64,000 nt of DNA from Pseudomonas sp. FP1742 (GCF_030687145.1 NZ_CP117460.1:6262001-6326000); one strand, 5' to 3'; positions 28,482 through 37,332 are shown, numbered from the stretch's first letter. Notes: a model not told the origin generated them from the sequence alone. Numbers and translations are program-made.

Positions 28482-29156
28482 ATGACCCAGGATCAACTCA
28501 AACAGGCAGTGGCTCAAGCCGCCGTCGACTTCATCCTCCCGAAACTCGACGACAAGAGCATCGTCGGGGTCGGCACCGGCTCCACCGCCAACTGCTTCAT
28601 CGACGCCCTGGCCAAGCACAAAGGCGCGTTTGATGGTGCAGTTGCCAGCTCCGAAGCCACCGCTGCGCGCCTCAAGGGCCACGGCATTCCGGTGTACGAA
28701 CTCAATACCGTCAGCAATCTGGAGTTCTACGTCGACGGCGCCGACGAAAGCGACGAGCACCTGCACCTGATCAAGGGCGGTGGCGCGGCCCTGACCCGCG
28801 AGAAAATCGTCGCGGCCGTGGCCAAAACCTTCATCTGCATCGCCGACGCCAGCAAACTGGTGCCGGTCCTCGGTGCATTCCCTTTGCCGGTGGAAGTGAT
28901 CCCGATGGCCCGCAGCCACGTGGCCCGCGAACTGGTGAAGCTCGGCGGCGACCCGGTTTACCGTGAAGGCGTGCTGACCGACAACGGCAACATCATCCTC
29001 GACGTGCACAACATGCAGATCACCAACCCGGTGGAGCTGGAAGCACAGATCAACGCCATCGTTGGCGTCGTCACCAATGGCTTGTTCGCGGCCCGTCCGG
29101 CCGACTTGCTGCTGCTGGGCACGAGTGAAGGCGTGAAGACCCTGCGCGCCCAGTAA
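28482..29156 (+). CDS. rpiA: Ribose-5-phosphate isomerase A
   Basis: The 224-residue enzyme interconverts ribose-5-phosphate and ribulose-5-phosphate. Signature loops [13 protein letters not shown] (residues about 28-40), [11 protein letters not shown] (about 84-94) and [14 protein letters not shown] are intact; they carry the catalytic Asp, Glu and Lys. The ATG at 28482, starting [17 protein letters not shown], is the family start; the longer open frame upstream begins within a repeat. A symmetric terminator follows directly. Confidence 0.96.
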   Translation: MTQDQLKQAVAQAAVDFILPKLDDKSIVGVGTGSTANCFIDALAKHKGAFDGAVASSEATAARLKGHGIPVYELNTVSNLEFYVDGADESDEHLHLIKGGGAALTREKIVAAVAKTFICIADASKLVPVLGAFPLPVEVIPMARSHVARELVKLGGDPVYREGVLTDNGNIILDVHNMQITNPVELEAQINAIVGVVTNGLFAARPADLLLLGTSEGVKTLRAQ

Positions 29157-29161
29157 GCGAC

Positions 29162-29190
29162 TTCGCCCACACATGTGTGGGCGAATGTTT
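29162..29190 (+). terminator. Terminator of rpiA, perfect 24-nt palindrome
   Basis: The arms TTCGCCCACACA and TGTGTGGGCGAA (29162-29185) abut without a loop and are followed by TGTTTT, six bases after the rpiA stop. It can also serve the convergent gene, whose stop is at 29202. Confidence 0.75.
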
Positions 29191-29201
29191 TGGGGGGCTG
29201 G

Positions 29202-30137
29202 TTAGTTTTGCGCTGGTTTTTTGAAGACGTAGAACAGGTTCGGCTCGCTCACCATGTACAGCGTGCCTGCTTCGTCCATGGCCACGCCTTCGGCACGGGG
29301 AATGGTTTTCTTCAGGCCGTTGAAACCACCGAGCAAGGTCATGAAACTGACTTGCTCACCCTTCTCGTCCAGTTCCAGCAACAAGTGAGAGTCGGCGGAC
29401 AGCACCAGGGTGCGGCCGGTGCGCGGATCGATGGCCAGGGCTGACAGGTTGCGGACATCCAGTTCGTCGCTGGACAGTTTTTGCTTGTCACCCTTGAGGA
29501 TCTGGCTGCCATCGCTTTTCCAGCTGAACAGCGCAGGTGGACGCTCTTCACCCAGCAGCAGTTGCTGGCGACGGGCATCCCAGACGACGGCTTCGAAGCC
29601 TTTATTCTGGTTTTTCGAGGGGCCAAGATCGTATTTCGGGAAATTGGCGATGTTCAGCTCGCGCGTATCGGCATCGACCTTGACGATCGAGAGCAGGTGT
29701 TCGCGCTCATCGGTAATCGCCAGCAAACCATTGCCCATTACCGTCACCCCTTCCGGGTTGCTCCAACCCACCAGCGGCATTTTGCGCAACACGTCGCCTT
29801 GCAACGTCAGCTCGACCAGGAACGGATTCTTGCCCATCACGGAGAACAGGGTTTTGGTCTGCGGATCGTAAGACACGTCCGATGCTTCGTCCTTCTCCAT
29901 GCCCGGCAGCAGTTTGGCGTCGATCACCGCCCGATAGTCCGGCAGCCAGACACTCTCTTTGCGTTCGGCAGGGCTTTCGAAGCGCTCCTTCACCCAGAGC
30001 ACACCGCGATCATCCCAATGCATCGCAAACGCAAGGCCATAAGCAGCGACCGCCACCAGTAAAAGCCAGGAATACCAACGCATGACAAAACGCGAGCGGC
30101 GGGCAGTTTTCAGCTTGGGCAGCGATTCGATGGCCAT
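29202..30137 (-). CDS. SdiA-regulated-domain protein (YjiK-like)
   Basis: The 311-residue protein has a basic N-terminus (KLKTARRSRFVMRW), a single membrane anchor near residues 21-40 (WLLLVAVAAYGLAFAM), and a beta-propeller-like periplasmic domain with repeats such as EASDVSYDPQTKTLFSVMGKNP and NPEGVTVMGNGLLAITDE. This is the SdiA-regulated family layout. The function is unknown; phytase-like or lactonase-like propellers are the closest fold guess. No operon partners. Confidence 0.75.
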   Translation of the reverse strand: MAIESLPKLKTARRSRFVMRWYSWLLLVAVAAYGLAFAMHWDDRGVLWVKERFESPAERKESVWLPDYRAVIDAKLLPGMEKDEASDVSYDPQTKTLFSVMGKNPFLVELTLQGDVLRKMPLVGWSNPEGVTVMGNGLLAITDEREHLLSIVKVDADTRELNIANFPKYDLGPSKNQNKGFEAVVWDARRQQLLLGEERPPALFSWKSDGSQILKGDKQKLSSDELDVRNLSALAIDPRTGRTLVLSADSHLLLELDEKGEQVSFMTLLGGFNGLKKTIPRAEGVAMDEAGTLYMVSEPNLFYVFKKPAQN

Positions 30138-30301
30138 TCAGGGATGCGTTCCAGAAATTCAGGCTATGGGTAATAGCACATTGGGTCAGGCTCAGATGCC
30201 ATAAGCCCCGGAATTATCCAGACAAAATGTGAAAAAAACGGGAAATGGCCGGATTGCCCTATGTGGGCAAACGCAGTTTGCAGGGAAGATCACAAAACCA
30301 A

Positions 30302-30390
30302 TGTGGGAGCGGGCTTGCTCGCGAATGCGGTATGTCAGACAACATGAAGTCGACTGGCACACCGCATTCGCGAGCAAGCCCGCTCCCACA
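30302..30390. repeat. REPIN
   Basis: Inverted REP pair; the arms GCGGGCTTGCTCGCGAA and its complement are intact and extend with ATGCGG...CCGCAT next to the loop. Confidence 0.9.
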
Positions 30391-30405
30391 GGGTTTTGTG
30401 TTGAA

Positions 30406-31071
30406 TCAGAGAACGCTGCTGGTAAAGCGGCTGACACCCGGCAATTCGAGTACCAGTTCATCACCGACATTCAGCGGACCAACGCCCACCGGCGTGCCGG
30501 TGAGGATCACATCCCCGGCCTGCAGCGAGAAGCAGCCGGCCATGTACTGGATCATCGGCACGATCGGATTGAGCATGTCCTTGCTGTTGCCATCCTGGCG
30601 GACTTCGCCGTTGATGGTCAGACGGATGCCGATGTCGGTCAGGTCGGCAAACGTGCTGCCGGCCACGAACGGCGCAATCACCGCCGCGCCGTCGAAGGAC
30701 TTGGCGATTTCCCACGGTAGGCCCTTGGCTTTCAGCTCGGCCTGTTTGTCACGCAGGGTCAGGTCCAGGGCCGGGGCGAAGCCGGAGATCGCATCCAGCA
30801 CTTCTTCACGGCTCGGCCTGGTCGACAATGGCTTGCCGATCAACACGGCGATTTCCGCTTCGTAGTGCACCGAACCACGTTCGGTCGGAATGCTGAAACC
30901 GCCTTCCAGCGGCACCACGCAACTGCCGGGCTTGATGAACAGCAGAGGTTCGGTGGGCACCGGGTTGTCCAGTTCCTTGGCGTGTTCGGCGTAGTTACGG
31001 CCGATGCACACCACTTTCCCCAGCGGGAAGTGAATACGCGTGCCGTCGACATACTGGTGCTGATAGCTCAT
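30406..31071 (-). CDS. Fumarylacetoacetate hydrolase family protein
   Basis: The 221-residue protein contains the FAH fold motifs: CIGRNYAEHAKELDNPVPTEP near the start, the metal-ligand VHYEAEIAVLIG near residue 70, and GDVILTGTPVGVGPL near the end. Small FAH proteins of this size (YcgM-like) include acylpyruvases and oxaloacetate decarboxylases acting with Mg2+. The ATG at 31071 (MSYQHQYVDG) lies 38 bp after the D-2-HG dehydrogenase stop, so the two are likely one operon. The substrate is unknown; a clean-up role toward oxaloacetate or similar keto acids would fit the neighbour. Confidence 0.85.
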   Translation of the reverse strand: MSYQHQYVDGTRIHFPLGKVVCIGRNYAEHAKELDNPVPTEPLLFIKPGSCVVPLEGGFSIPTERGSVHYEAEIAVLIGKPLSTRPSREEVLDAISGFAPALDLTLRDKQAELKAKGLPWEIAKSFDGAAVIAPFVAGSTFADLTDIGIRLTINGEVRQDGNSKDMLNPIVPMIQYMAGCFSLQAGDVILTGTPVGVGPLNVGDELVLELPGVSRFTSSVL

Positions 31072-31109
31072 TGACCGACTCCTGCTTCGTGCTCTTAAAG
31101 TTCGAAGAA

Positions 31110-32504
31110 TCAAACAGCGAAAATCTTGCCCGGGTTCATGATCCCGTTCGGATCGAACACCGCCTTGACGGCTTTCATGTACTCGATCTCAACCGGCGAG
31201 CGACTGTAGGTCAAGTAATCACGCTTGGTCATGCCCACGCCATGTTCGGCGGAAATCGAACCGTTGTACTTCTCGACGGTTTCAAACACCCACTTGTTCA
31301 CGGTAGCGCACTTGGCGAAGAACTCGTCCTTGCTCAGGTTATCCGGCTTGAGGATGTTCAAGTGCAGGTTGCCGTCGCCGATATGGCCGAACCAGACAAT
31401 TTCGAAGTCCGGGTAGTGTTCACCGACGATCGCGTCGATTTCCTTCAGGAACGCCGGGACTTTCGACACAGTGACCGAAATGTCGTTTTTGTACGGCGTC
31501 CAGTGGGAGATAGTTTCGGAGATGTACTCGCGCAGCTTCCAGAGGTTCTGCAACTGGGTTTCGCTCTGGCTCATCACACCATCCAGCACCCAACCCTGCT
31601 CGACGCAATGTTCGAAGGTTTCCAGGGCGTGGTTGGCCACTTCATCGGTGGTCGCTTCGAATTCCAGCAGCGCATAGAACGGGCAGTCGGATTCGAACGG
31701 GGCCGGCACGTCGCCGCGCGCCATGACCTTGGCCAGGGCTTTATCGGAGAAGAATTCGAACGCCGTCAGGTCAAGCTTGCTCTGGAATGCATGCAACACC
31801 GGCATGATCGAATCGAAATCGGCGGTGCCGAGGACCATCGCGGTGAGGTTCTTCGGTGCACGATCAAGACGCATGGTGGCTTCGACGACAAAGCCCAGGG
31901 TGCCTTCGGCGCCGATGAACAGTTGACGCAGGTCGTAGCCGGTGGCGTTCTTGATCAGGTCTTTGTTCAGTTCCAGCAGATCGCCCTTGCCGGTGACGAC
32001 TTTCATGCCGGCCACCCAGTTGCGGGTCATGCCGTAGCGAATGACCTTGATCCCGCCGGCATTGGTGCCGATATTGCCGCCAATCTGACTGGAACCTGCC
32101 GAAGCGAAGTCCACCGGGTAGTACAGACCGTGCTCTTCGGCCTTGTTCTGCAATTGTTCGGTGACCACGCCCGGCTGACAAACCGCCGTGCGATCGGTCA
32201 GGTTCACGTCGAGAATCTGGTTCATGTAGTCAAAGGACACGACCACTTCGCCATTGGCCGCCACTGCTGCGGCAGAAAGCCCGGTACGACCGCCGGACGG
32301 CACCAGGGCAACCTTGTGTTCATTGGCCCAACGGACAATGGCCTGGACCTGCTCGGTGGTCTTGGGAAACACAATGGCCGTCGGGGCCGGCGCGAAATGT
32401 TTGGTCCAATCCTTGCCGTAAGCGTTCAGGGAGTCGGCGTCGGTCAGCACCTTGCCAGGCTCAACCAGGGTCTTCAGCTCATCAATCAGCGCAGGATTGG
32501 TCAT
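31110..32504 (-). CDS. FAD-linked D-2-hydroxyglutarate dehydrogenase
   Basis: The 464-residue flavoprotein belongs to the GlcD/D2HGDH family: an N-terminal PCMH FAD-binding domain (PSGGRTGLSAAAVAANGEVV and SAGSSQIGGNIGTNAGGIKVIRYG) and a C-terminal domain with the metal-site HIGDGNLHLN and SAEHGVG motifs. It is divergent from serA, the arrangement reported in Pseudomonas stutzeri, where this enzyme re-oxidises the D-2-hydroxyglutarate formed by SerA and so drives serine synthesis. The start at 32504 gives MTNPALIDEL; alternatives up to 32534 lack support. Glycolate or lactate oxidase-like activity is the main alternative. Confidence 0.85.
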   Translation of the reverse strand: MTNPALIDELKTLVEPGKVLTDADSLNAYGKDWTKHFAPAPTAIVFPKTTEQVQAIVRWANEHKVALVPSGGRTGLSAAAVAANGEVVVSFDYMNQILDVNLTDRTAVCQPGVVTEQLQNKAEEHGLYYPVDFASAGSSQIGGNIGTNAGGIKVIRYGMTRNWVAGMKVVTGKGDLLELNKDLIKNATGYDLRQLFIGAEGTLGFVVEATMRLDRAPKNLTAMVLGTADFDSIMPVLHAFQSKLDLTAFEFFSDKALAKVMARGDVPAPFESDCPFYALLEFEATTDEVANHALETFEHCVEQGWVLDGVMSQSETQLQNLWKLREYISETISHWTPYKNDISVTVSKVPAFLKEIDAIVGEHYPDFEIVWFGHIGDGNLHLNILKPDNLSKDEFFAKCATVNKWVFETVEKYNGSISAEHGVGMTKRDYLTYSRSPVEIEYMKAVKAVFDPNGIMNPGKIFAV

Positions 32505-32578
32505 CGACAGAACTCTCGAACAATTCATGGTCATCCTGAGTACGCTTCACGTCGCAGAATGAGTGTTAGCAGGTCGCA

Positions 32579-32590
32579 TATGCTAGCATA
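32579..32590. promoter_or_regulatory. Palindrome TATGCTAGCATA between serA and the D-2-HG dehydrogenase gene
   Basis: This perfect 12-bp palindrome lies in the 204-bp divergent promoter region, 75 bp from the dehydrogenase start and 119 bp from serA. It is a candidate operator. A GACGGC...GCCGTC hairpin (32630-32647) lies in the presumed serA leader. Confidence 0.5.
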
Positions 32591-32708
32591 CCGACCCCGC
32601 AGGATAGTGCCCAAAGGCTGTTCTGCGGCGACGGCTTTCTTGCCGTCCGGGTCAGCTCTGGCTGCTCCCTTCCCTGCCATTTTTTCTCCGGGACACAGGT
32701 TTACGCAG

Positions 32709-33938
32709 ATGAGCAAGACTTCTCTCGATAAGAGCAAGATCAAGTTCCTTCTTCTCGAAGGCGTCCACCAATCGGCTGTCGACGTCCTCAAGGCGGCGGG
32801 CTACACCAGCATCGAGTACCTCACGGGTTCTCTGCCGGAAGCCCAGCTGAAGGAAAAGATCGCTGATGCTCACTTCATCGGCATTCGCTCCCGCACTCAA
32901 CTGACCGAAGAGATCTTCGATCACGCGAAGAAGCTGGTGGCTGTCGGCTGTTTCTGCATCGGCACCAACCAGGTCGACCTCAACGCGGCTCGCGAACGCG
33001 GCATCGCGGTATTCAACGCGCCGTACTCCAACACTCGCTCCGTAGCCGAGCTGGTGCTGGCCGAGGCGATCCTGTTGCTGCGCGGCATCCCTGAGAAGAA
33101 CGCTTCCTGCCACCGTGGCGGCTGGATCAAAAGCGCAGCCAACTCCTTCGAAATCCGGGGCAAGAAGCTGGGTATCGTCGGTTACGGCTCGATCGGTACG
33201 CAACTGTCGGTCCTGGCGGAAGGCTTAGGGATGCAGGTGTACTTCTACGACACCGTGACCAAGCTGCCACTGGGTAACGCCACCCAGGTCGGTAACCTGC
33301 ACGAGTTGCTGGGCATGTCCGACATCGTCACCCTGCACGTTCCGGAAACCGCTGCCACCCAGTGGATGATCGGCGAGAAGGAAATCCGCGCCATCAAGAA
33401 GGGCGGCATCCTGATCAACGCCGCTCGCGGCACCGTGGTCGAGCTGGACGCCCTGGCGGACGCGATCAAGGACAAGCACCTGATCGGCGCGGCCATCGAC
33501 GTCTTCCCGGTGGAACCACGCTCCAACGAAGAAGAGTTCGAAAGCCCGCTGCGTGGCCTGGACAACGTGATCCTGACCCCGCACATCGGCGGTTCCACCG
33601 CTGAAGCGCAGGCCAACATCGGTCTGGAAGTAGCGGAAAAACTGGTCAAGTACAGCGACAACGGTACTTCGGTATCGTCCGTGAACTTCCCGGAAGTGGC
33701 CCTGCCGGCTCACCCTGGCAAGCACCGTCTACTGCACATCCACGAGAACATTCCGGGTGTGATGAGCGAGATCAACAAGGTCTTCGCCGAAAACGGCATC
33801 AACATTTCCGGTCAGTTCCTGCAGACCAACGAGAAAGTCGGCTACGTCGTGATCGACGTCGATGCCGAATACTCGGACCTCGCGCAAGAGAAGCTGCAGC
33901 ACATCAACGGCACCATTCGTTGCCGCGTGTTGTTCTGA
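32709..33938 (+). CDS. serA: D-3-phosphoglycerate dehydrogenase SerA
   Basis: The 409-residue enzyme catalyses the first step of serine synthesis with NAD and, in the coupled form, 2-oxoglutarate. The Rossmann motif GIVGYGSIGTQ is near residues 156-166, the active-site His is in LTPHIGGST (near 290), and a C-terminal ACT domain (HENIPGVMSEINKVFAENGINI) marks the short, serine-regulated type as in E. coli (410 residues). The ATG at 32709 starts MSKTSLDKSKIKFLLLEG; the same frame stays open far upstream, but that sequence is antisense to the dehydrogenase gene. Confidence 0.96.
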   Translation: MSKTSLDKSKIKFLLLEGVHQSAVDVLKAAGYTSIEYLTGSLPEAQLKEKIADAHFIGIRSRTQLTEEIFDHAKKLVAVGCFCIGTNQVDLNAARERGIAVFNAPYSNTRSVAELVLAEAILLLRGIPEKNASCHRGGWIKSAANSFEIRGKKLGIVGYGSIGTQLSVLAEGLGMQVYFYDTVTKLPLGNATQVGNLHELLGMSDIVTLHVPETAATQWMIGEKEIRAIKKGGILINAARGTVVELDALADAIKDKHLIGAAIDVFPVEPRSNEEEFESPLRGLDNVILTPHIGGSTAEAQANIGLEVAEKLVKYSDNGTSVSSVNFPEVALPAHPGKHRLLHIHENIPGVMSEINKVFAENGINISGQFLQTNEKVGYVVIDVDAEYSDLAQEKLQHINGTIRCRVLF

Positions 33939-33954
33939 TCGCGTTTTGAGCGAC

Positions 33955-33986
33955 AAAAAAGGGAGCTCCGAGGAGCTCCCTTTTTT
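33955..33986. terminator. Bidirectional terminator between serA and the DUF4399 gene
   Basis: The symmetric hairpin AAAAAAGGGAGCTCC-GA-GGAGCTCCCTTTTTT has both an upstream A run and a downstream T run, so it can end both convergent transcripts. Confidence 0.92.
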
Positions 33987-34015
33987 ACGGCCGCTTTTTC
34001 ATGGCAGCGGAAAAG

Positions 34016-34441
34016 TTACTTCACATTCACGGTGATTTTCTTCGAAACGATCGGCGGATCGAACGGCATGTGGCCGCTGTCGCCCAGTTCGAGCTGCAAG
34101 GTGTGCTTGCCCGGGGCAAGTTTGATTTCAGCCTGGGTCTGTGCTTTGCCGAAGTGCATATGGTTGGCATCCATTGGAATCGGAGCCCCGGCAGCCGGTA
34201 GTTTGTCGACATCGATCAGCAGATGGTGGTGCCCAGTGTTTTTGGTGGGATCGCCCGCTGGCGCCAGCGCGATTTCCTTGACGCCGAATTTCACGGTAAA
34301 GGTTTGCGCGACCGTGGCTCCGTCTGCGGGAGATACGATGAACACTTCTGCCCCCTTCGGAGCCGGGGTGGCGGCCCCGGCCAGCGCCGAAACACCCATC
34401 AGCACACCAGCCAATGCTGCACGTGACATAAAGCTTTTCAT
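34016..34441 (-). CDS. Periplasmic DUF4399 protein
   Basis: The 141-residue precursor starts at ATG 34441, preceded by GGAGAAGA, and has a signal peptide (MKSFMSRAALAGVLMGVSALAGA). The mature domain contains GHHHLLIDVD, MDANHMHFGKAQTQAEIKLAPGKHTLQLELGDSGHMPFDPP: several His and Met residues in a small beta-sandwich, the DUF4399 pattern. The His/Met clusters could bind a metal such as copper, but that is inference. It has its own short promoter region divergent from the next gene. Confidence 0.8.
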   Translation of the reverse strand: MKSFMSRAALAGVLMGVSALAGAATPAPKGAEVFIVSPADGATVAQTFTVKFGVKEIALAPAGDPTKNTGHHHLLIDVDKLPAAGAPIPMDANHMHFGKAQTQAEIKLAPGKHTLQLELGDSGHMPFDPPIVSKKITVNVK

Positions 34442-34577
34442 TCTCTTCTCCAGTTTTTCCGTAAAATTCGCTCGACCGTGACAACTTAACGGCCATTCGT
34501 TGTCGAAGGCACTCGATAACCATAGCAAAGCGAGCCTGAACAGCGCGTCGCGATAAAATGAATTCAAAGGAGTGACC

Positions 34578-35162
34578 ATGCGCTTTTTGCCTGGCCTGAT
34601 CTGCCTGCTACCCCTTTTGAGTCCTTTGGCTCATGCCGAACTGATGGACGATGTAAACGACCGCGGCGAATTGCGCATTGCCCTTGAGGCTAATACACCG
34701 CCCTTCAATTTCAAGGAAGGCGACAAACTGACCGGGTTCGAGGTCGAGTTGGGTCAATTGCTGGCCAATGAGCTGGATGTACGACCCGACTTCGTCGTCA
34801 CCGACTCCGGCGATCTGTTGGGCGGCGTCGAAAGCGGCAAATATGACGTTGCCATCAATCACATAGCACTGACCCCGGACCTGAAGGATCGTTTCGACTT
34901 CAGCGAACCTTACATTCATACCGATGCGCAATTGATCGCGCAGAAAGAAGAGCAACCGCGCTCAATCCTGTTGGTGCAGTCGCTGACGGAGCAAAAACCG
35001 AAAGCCACCCCTGTGAGCCTGGCGATTCCGTTTCAGAAGGGTAATCCGGCGTTTCATGCCAGCCTTGAGAATGCATTGCAGCGGATCAAGGCCGATGGCC
35101 GGCTGGAGGGACTGGAGCAGAAATGGTTTGGGGTGGATGCAGATGTGGCGCCGAAACCATAA
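34578..35162 (+). CDS. Short periplasmic solute-binding protein (SBP family 3)
   Basis: The 194-residue precursor has a signal peptide (MRFLPGLICLLPLLSPLAHA) and then a family 3 amino acid-binding domain: VNDRGELRIALEANTPPFNFKEGDKLTGFEVELGQLLANEL, the ligand-carboxylate region and YDVAINHIALTPDLKDRFDFSEPYI. Usual relatives have about 225-240 mature residues. Here the second lobe is missing some 50-60 residues between the hinge (AQLIAQKEE) and the closing helix (NPAFHASLENALQRIKADGRLEGLEQKWFG). No permease or ATPase genes are adjacent. AAGGAG lies 5 bases before the ATG, so it is well expressed or recently so. It may be a degenerate or repurposed sensor protein. Confidence 0.7.
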   Translation: MRFLPGLICLLPLLSPLAHAELMDDVNDRGELRIALEANTPPFNFKEGDKLTGFEVELGQLLANELDVRPDFVVTDSGDLLGGVESGKYDVAINHIALTPDLKDRFDFSEPYIHTDAQLIAQKEEQPRSILLVQSLTEQKPKATPVSLAIPFQKGNPAFHASLENALQRIKADGRLEGLEQKWFGVDADVAPKP

Positions 35163-35179
35163 AGCACTGAAGAGTTAAT

Positions 35180-35270
35180 GTGGGAGCGGGCTTGCTCGCG
35201 AATGCGGTGTGTCAGCCAACATTGATGTCGACTGACACTCCCTCTTCGCGAGCAAGCCCGCTCCCACATG
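35180..35270. repeat. REPIN
   Basis: Inverted REP pair between convergent genes; both arms match the main core. Confidence 0.9.
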
Positions 35271-35285
35271 TTTTTTTGCCGGGCG

Positions 35286-35771
35286 TCAGGTCAGGGCTGC
35301 CAAAGCCTGCGCCGCTTGCAGCAACTCCAGTTCGCTGAAGACTTGCACACCATTGCGCTTGAGCAACGCGGCAGTCACGCCCTCACCGCTGACCTTCACG
35401 CCACTGAATGTCCCGTCATAGGTCAGCAGATTCCCGCAGGACGGGCTGTTGGCCTTGAGCACGGCAATGTGGATGCCATGTTGCCGCACCAGTTCCAGCG
35501 CTTGATAAGCCCCCGAAAGAAACGCGGCACTGACGTCCTCGCCCTCGGTGGTGATGACCGATGCATGGCCATCAAGTACTTCACCGCCCTGCCCACCGGG
35601 AATTTCCGCAGCGGCCCTGGGTGTCGGCAAGCCGCCGGCGACTTCCGGGCACAATGGCACCACCCGGCCTTCGGCAATCCACTGTTGCAACAGATCGAAC
35701 GGTCCGCTGGCCCCGCCGTCGTAACGGACGCGGTGGCCGAGCAAACAACGACTTACCAGAATCTTTTGCAT
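35286..35771 (-). CDS. DUF523 family protein
   Basis: The 161-residue protein starts MQKILVSRCLLGHRVRYDGG and contains LCPEVAGGLPTPR and KANSPSCGNLLTYDGTFSG, the fixed cysteine motifs of DUF523. The conserved cysteines suggest metal or thiol chemistry, but no activity is known to me. Its start lies 2 bases from the stop of the 2OG-oxygenase gene, so both are probably on one message. Confidence 0.88.
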   Translation of the reverse strand: MQKILVSRCLLGHRVRYDGGASGPFDLLQQWIAEGRVVPLCPEVAGGLPTPRAAAEIPGGQGGEVLDGHASVITTEGEDVSAAFLSGAYQALELVRQHGIHIAVLKANSPSCGNLLTYDGTFSGVKVSGEGVTAALLKRNGVQVFSELELLQAAQALAALT

Positions 35772-35773
35772 GA

Positions 35774-36406
35774 TCAGAACGGCTCGTTGCCACGACGGCG
35801 GAACCAGCCCGTCAACGACAGGCGCTCCCGGGTCGCGGGCAGGACTTCATGGGGCACCTCGCCGGACAGGAACACCACCAGGCATCCGCCGGTAGGCACC
35901 ACATCGTGTTCGACGCCTTCATCCAGGTACATGCGCAACTGACCGCCGTGCTCGGGCAACCAGGCCTCATTGAGGTAGATCACCGCCGACACCATGCGCC
36001 GGTCGTCATCGCGGAAACGGTCGACATGCTTGAGGTAGAAAGCGCCGGGCGGGTACAGGGCGAAATGGCTTTCAAAATCTTCCAGGCCCAGGAACAAACC
36101 GCGATTCATCGCCTCACGCAGGCTGTCCATCAACCCCAGGTAACTGTCGCAGGCTTCGGCCTGACCGGGTTCGATCCACTGGATATGGTCGCCGCGAATG
36201 CCCTCGCGGATCTCCGAAAACGGCCCGCGCCCCACGGCAGCGGGTGCAAGTTCGCCTTCGGCGGCGCGTTTGCGGCACTCGGCCGCCAACGCCCGGGTCA
36301 GATCCAGAGGCAGGAAAATATTCTGCCGCGACCAGCCGCGCGCAGCCAAGTCGTCGACGATACGTAACAGCAGCGGGTGATCAGAGGGTATGTGCATGGC
36401 GCGCAT
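35774..36406 (-). CDS. 2-oxoglutarate/Fe(II)-dependent oxygenase (prolyl 4-hydroxylase-like)
   Basis: The 210-residue protein has the double-stranded beta-helix iron site: HVD in FYLKHVDRFRDDD (about residue 130), the distal His in SGEVPHEVLP (about 189), and the 2-oxoglutarate Arg in TRERLSLTGWF. It resembles the SM-20/PHD2-type hydroxylases of Pseudomonas, which may modify a translation factor, but the target here is not known. The ATG at 36406 is preferred because AGGA lies five bases upstream; an ATG three codons later is possible. Confidence 0.82.
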   Translation of the reverse strand: MRAMHIPSDHPLLLRIVDDLAARGWSRQNIFLPLDLTRALAAECRKRAAEGELAPAAVGRGPFSEIREGIRGDHIQWIEPGQAEACDSYLGLMDSLREAMNRGLFLGLEDFESHFALYPPGAFYLKHVDRFRDDDRRMVSAVIYLNEAWLPEHGGQLRMYLDEGVEHDVVPTGGCLVVFLSGEVPHEVLPATRERLSLTGWFRRRGNEPF

Positions 36407-36539
36407 AGTATTCCTGTGCCCGCAAATCCGACAGAGCCACGCAGCGGAGGATTGGTCGGATAAGGCACTCAACCTGATACGAATTCTCGACAAGTGCGAA
36501 TGCCGCACGGAGAATAGTCGCCTGCTGACAGGAGTCCCT

Positions 36540-37292
36540 ATGCGTCGCTTGCTTTTCTCACTGTTGATGTTCTGCGTTTTGCCCGCCTGGGCGGACGGCC
36601 ACGACCAGTTGTACAAGGTCGCCGGTTGGCCAGAACAACGCGCGCATTTCAACGACGCTCTCTCGGCCGCTCAGCAGCGCTATCAGAACAGCTTGCCACC
36701 GGCAGTGTTCCAAGCCCTGGTCGACAACAGCAATCTACGGTTCGCCCCCAAGGCCATGGACCAGCGCGCCGAAGCGCAACTGCGCAAGAAGCTCGCCGAC
36801 CCGAAACCTGCGCTGACCTTCTTTCAATCGCCCCTGGGCAAGAAAATCGTCGCCGCCGAACTGCTGGCGACCCGTCGCGATCAATTGGCGAAAAACGCCA
36901 AGGGCTTGCCGAAGATGCAGGCCAGCGATACCCGTCAACTGATCATCGGCCACCTGGCCCAGGCCCTGCCCGCCCGCGAGGCCGGCGCCGAGGTCAGCCT
37001 GGCGATCGCAGGCGTCGCGGCCGACAGCCTGAGTTCGATGATCCCCGGCCTGCTCGGCAACGGTCAGGCTCAAGGCATGTTGAACGGTCAGCGCCAGCGC
37101 CTGATGGAGCAGATCGGCGCCGACCTGAACAACACGCTGCTGTATGTCTATCGCGACCTGTCGGATGACGAACTGGAAGAGTTTTCGACCTTTGCCGAGT
37201 CCTCTGAAGGCAAGGCTTATTACCAAGCGGCATTGGCGGCGATTCGGGCGGGGTTGGCGGTGGGGCAAAGTACGTCGAGCCTGACCCAGTAA
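36540..37292 (+). CDS. Secreted DUF2059 domain protein
   Basis: The 250-residue precursor begins with a signal peptide (MRRLLFSLLMFCVLPAWA) after a CAGGAG ribosome site. The C-terminal region, LYVYRDLSDDELEEFSTFAESSEGKAYYQAALAAIRAGL, is the DUF2059 helical motif; the middle repeats a similar FFQSPLGKKIVAAEL pattern. It is alpha-helical and periplasmic, function unknown. Confidence 0.8.
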   Translation: MRRLLFSLLMFCVLPAWADGHDQLYKVAGWPEQRAHFNDALSAAQQRYQNSLPPAVFQALVDNSNLRFAPKAMDQRAEAQLRKKLADPKPALTFFQSPLGKKIVAAELLATRRDQLAKNAKGLPKMQASDTRQLIIGHLAQALPAREAGAEVSLAIAGVAADSLSSMIPGLLGNGQAQGMLNGQRQRLMEQIGADLNNTLLYVYRDLSDDELEEFSTFAESSEGKAYYQAALAAIRAGLAVGQSTSSLTQ

Positions 37293-37332
37293 TCTGCAGC
37301 GACTGGTAGATCGCTATCGCGAGCACTGGCCG

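Noticed and set aside
29162..29185. Perfect 24-nt palindrome as a possible operator
   Set aside because: It starts 6 bases after the rpiA stop codon, lies between convergent genes and is followed by T residues, so a terminator is the simpler reading.
31071..32708. 500-codon N-terminal extension of serA
   Set aside because: The extension is antisense to the D-2-HG dehydrogenase; SerA homology and length begin at the ATG at 32709.
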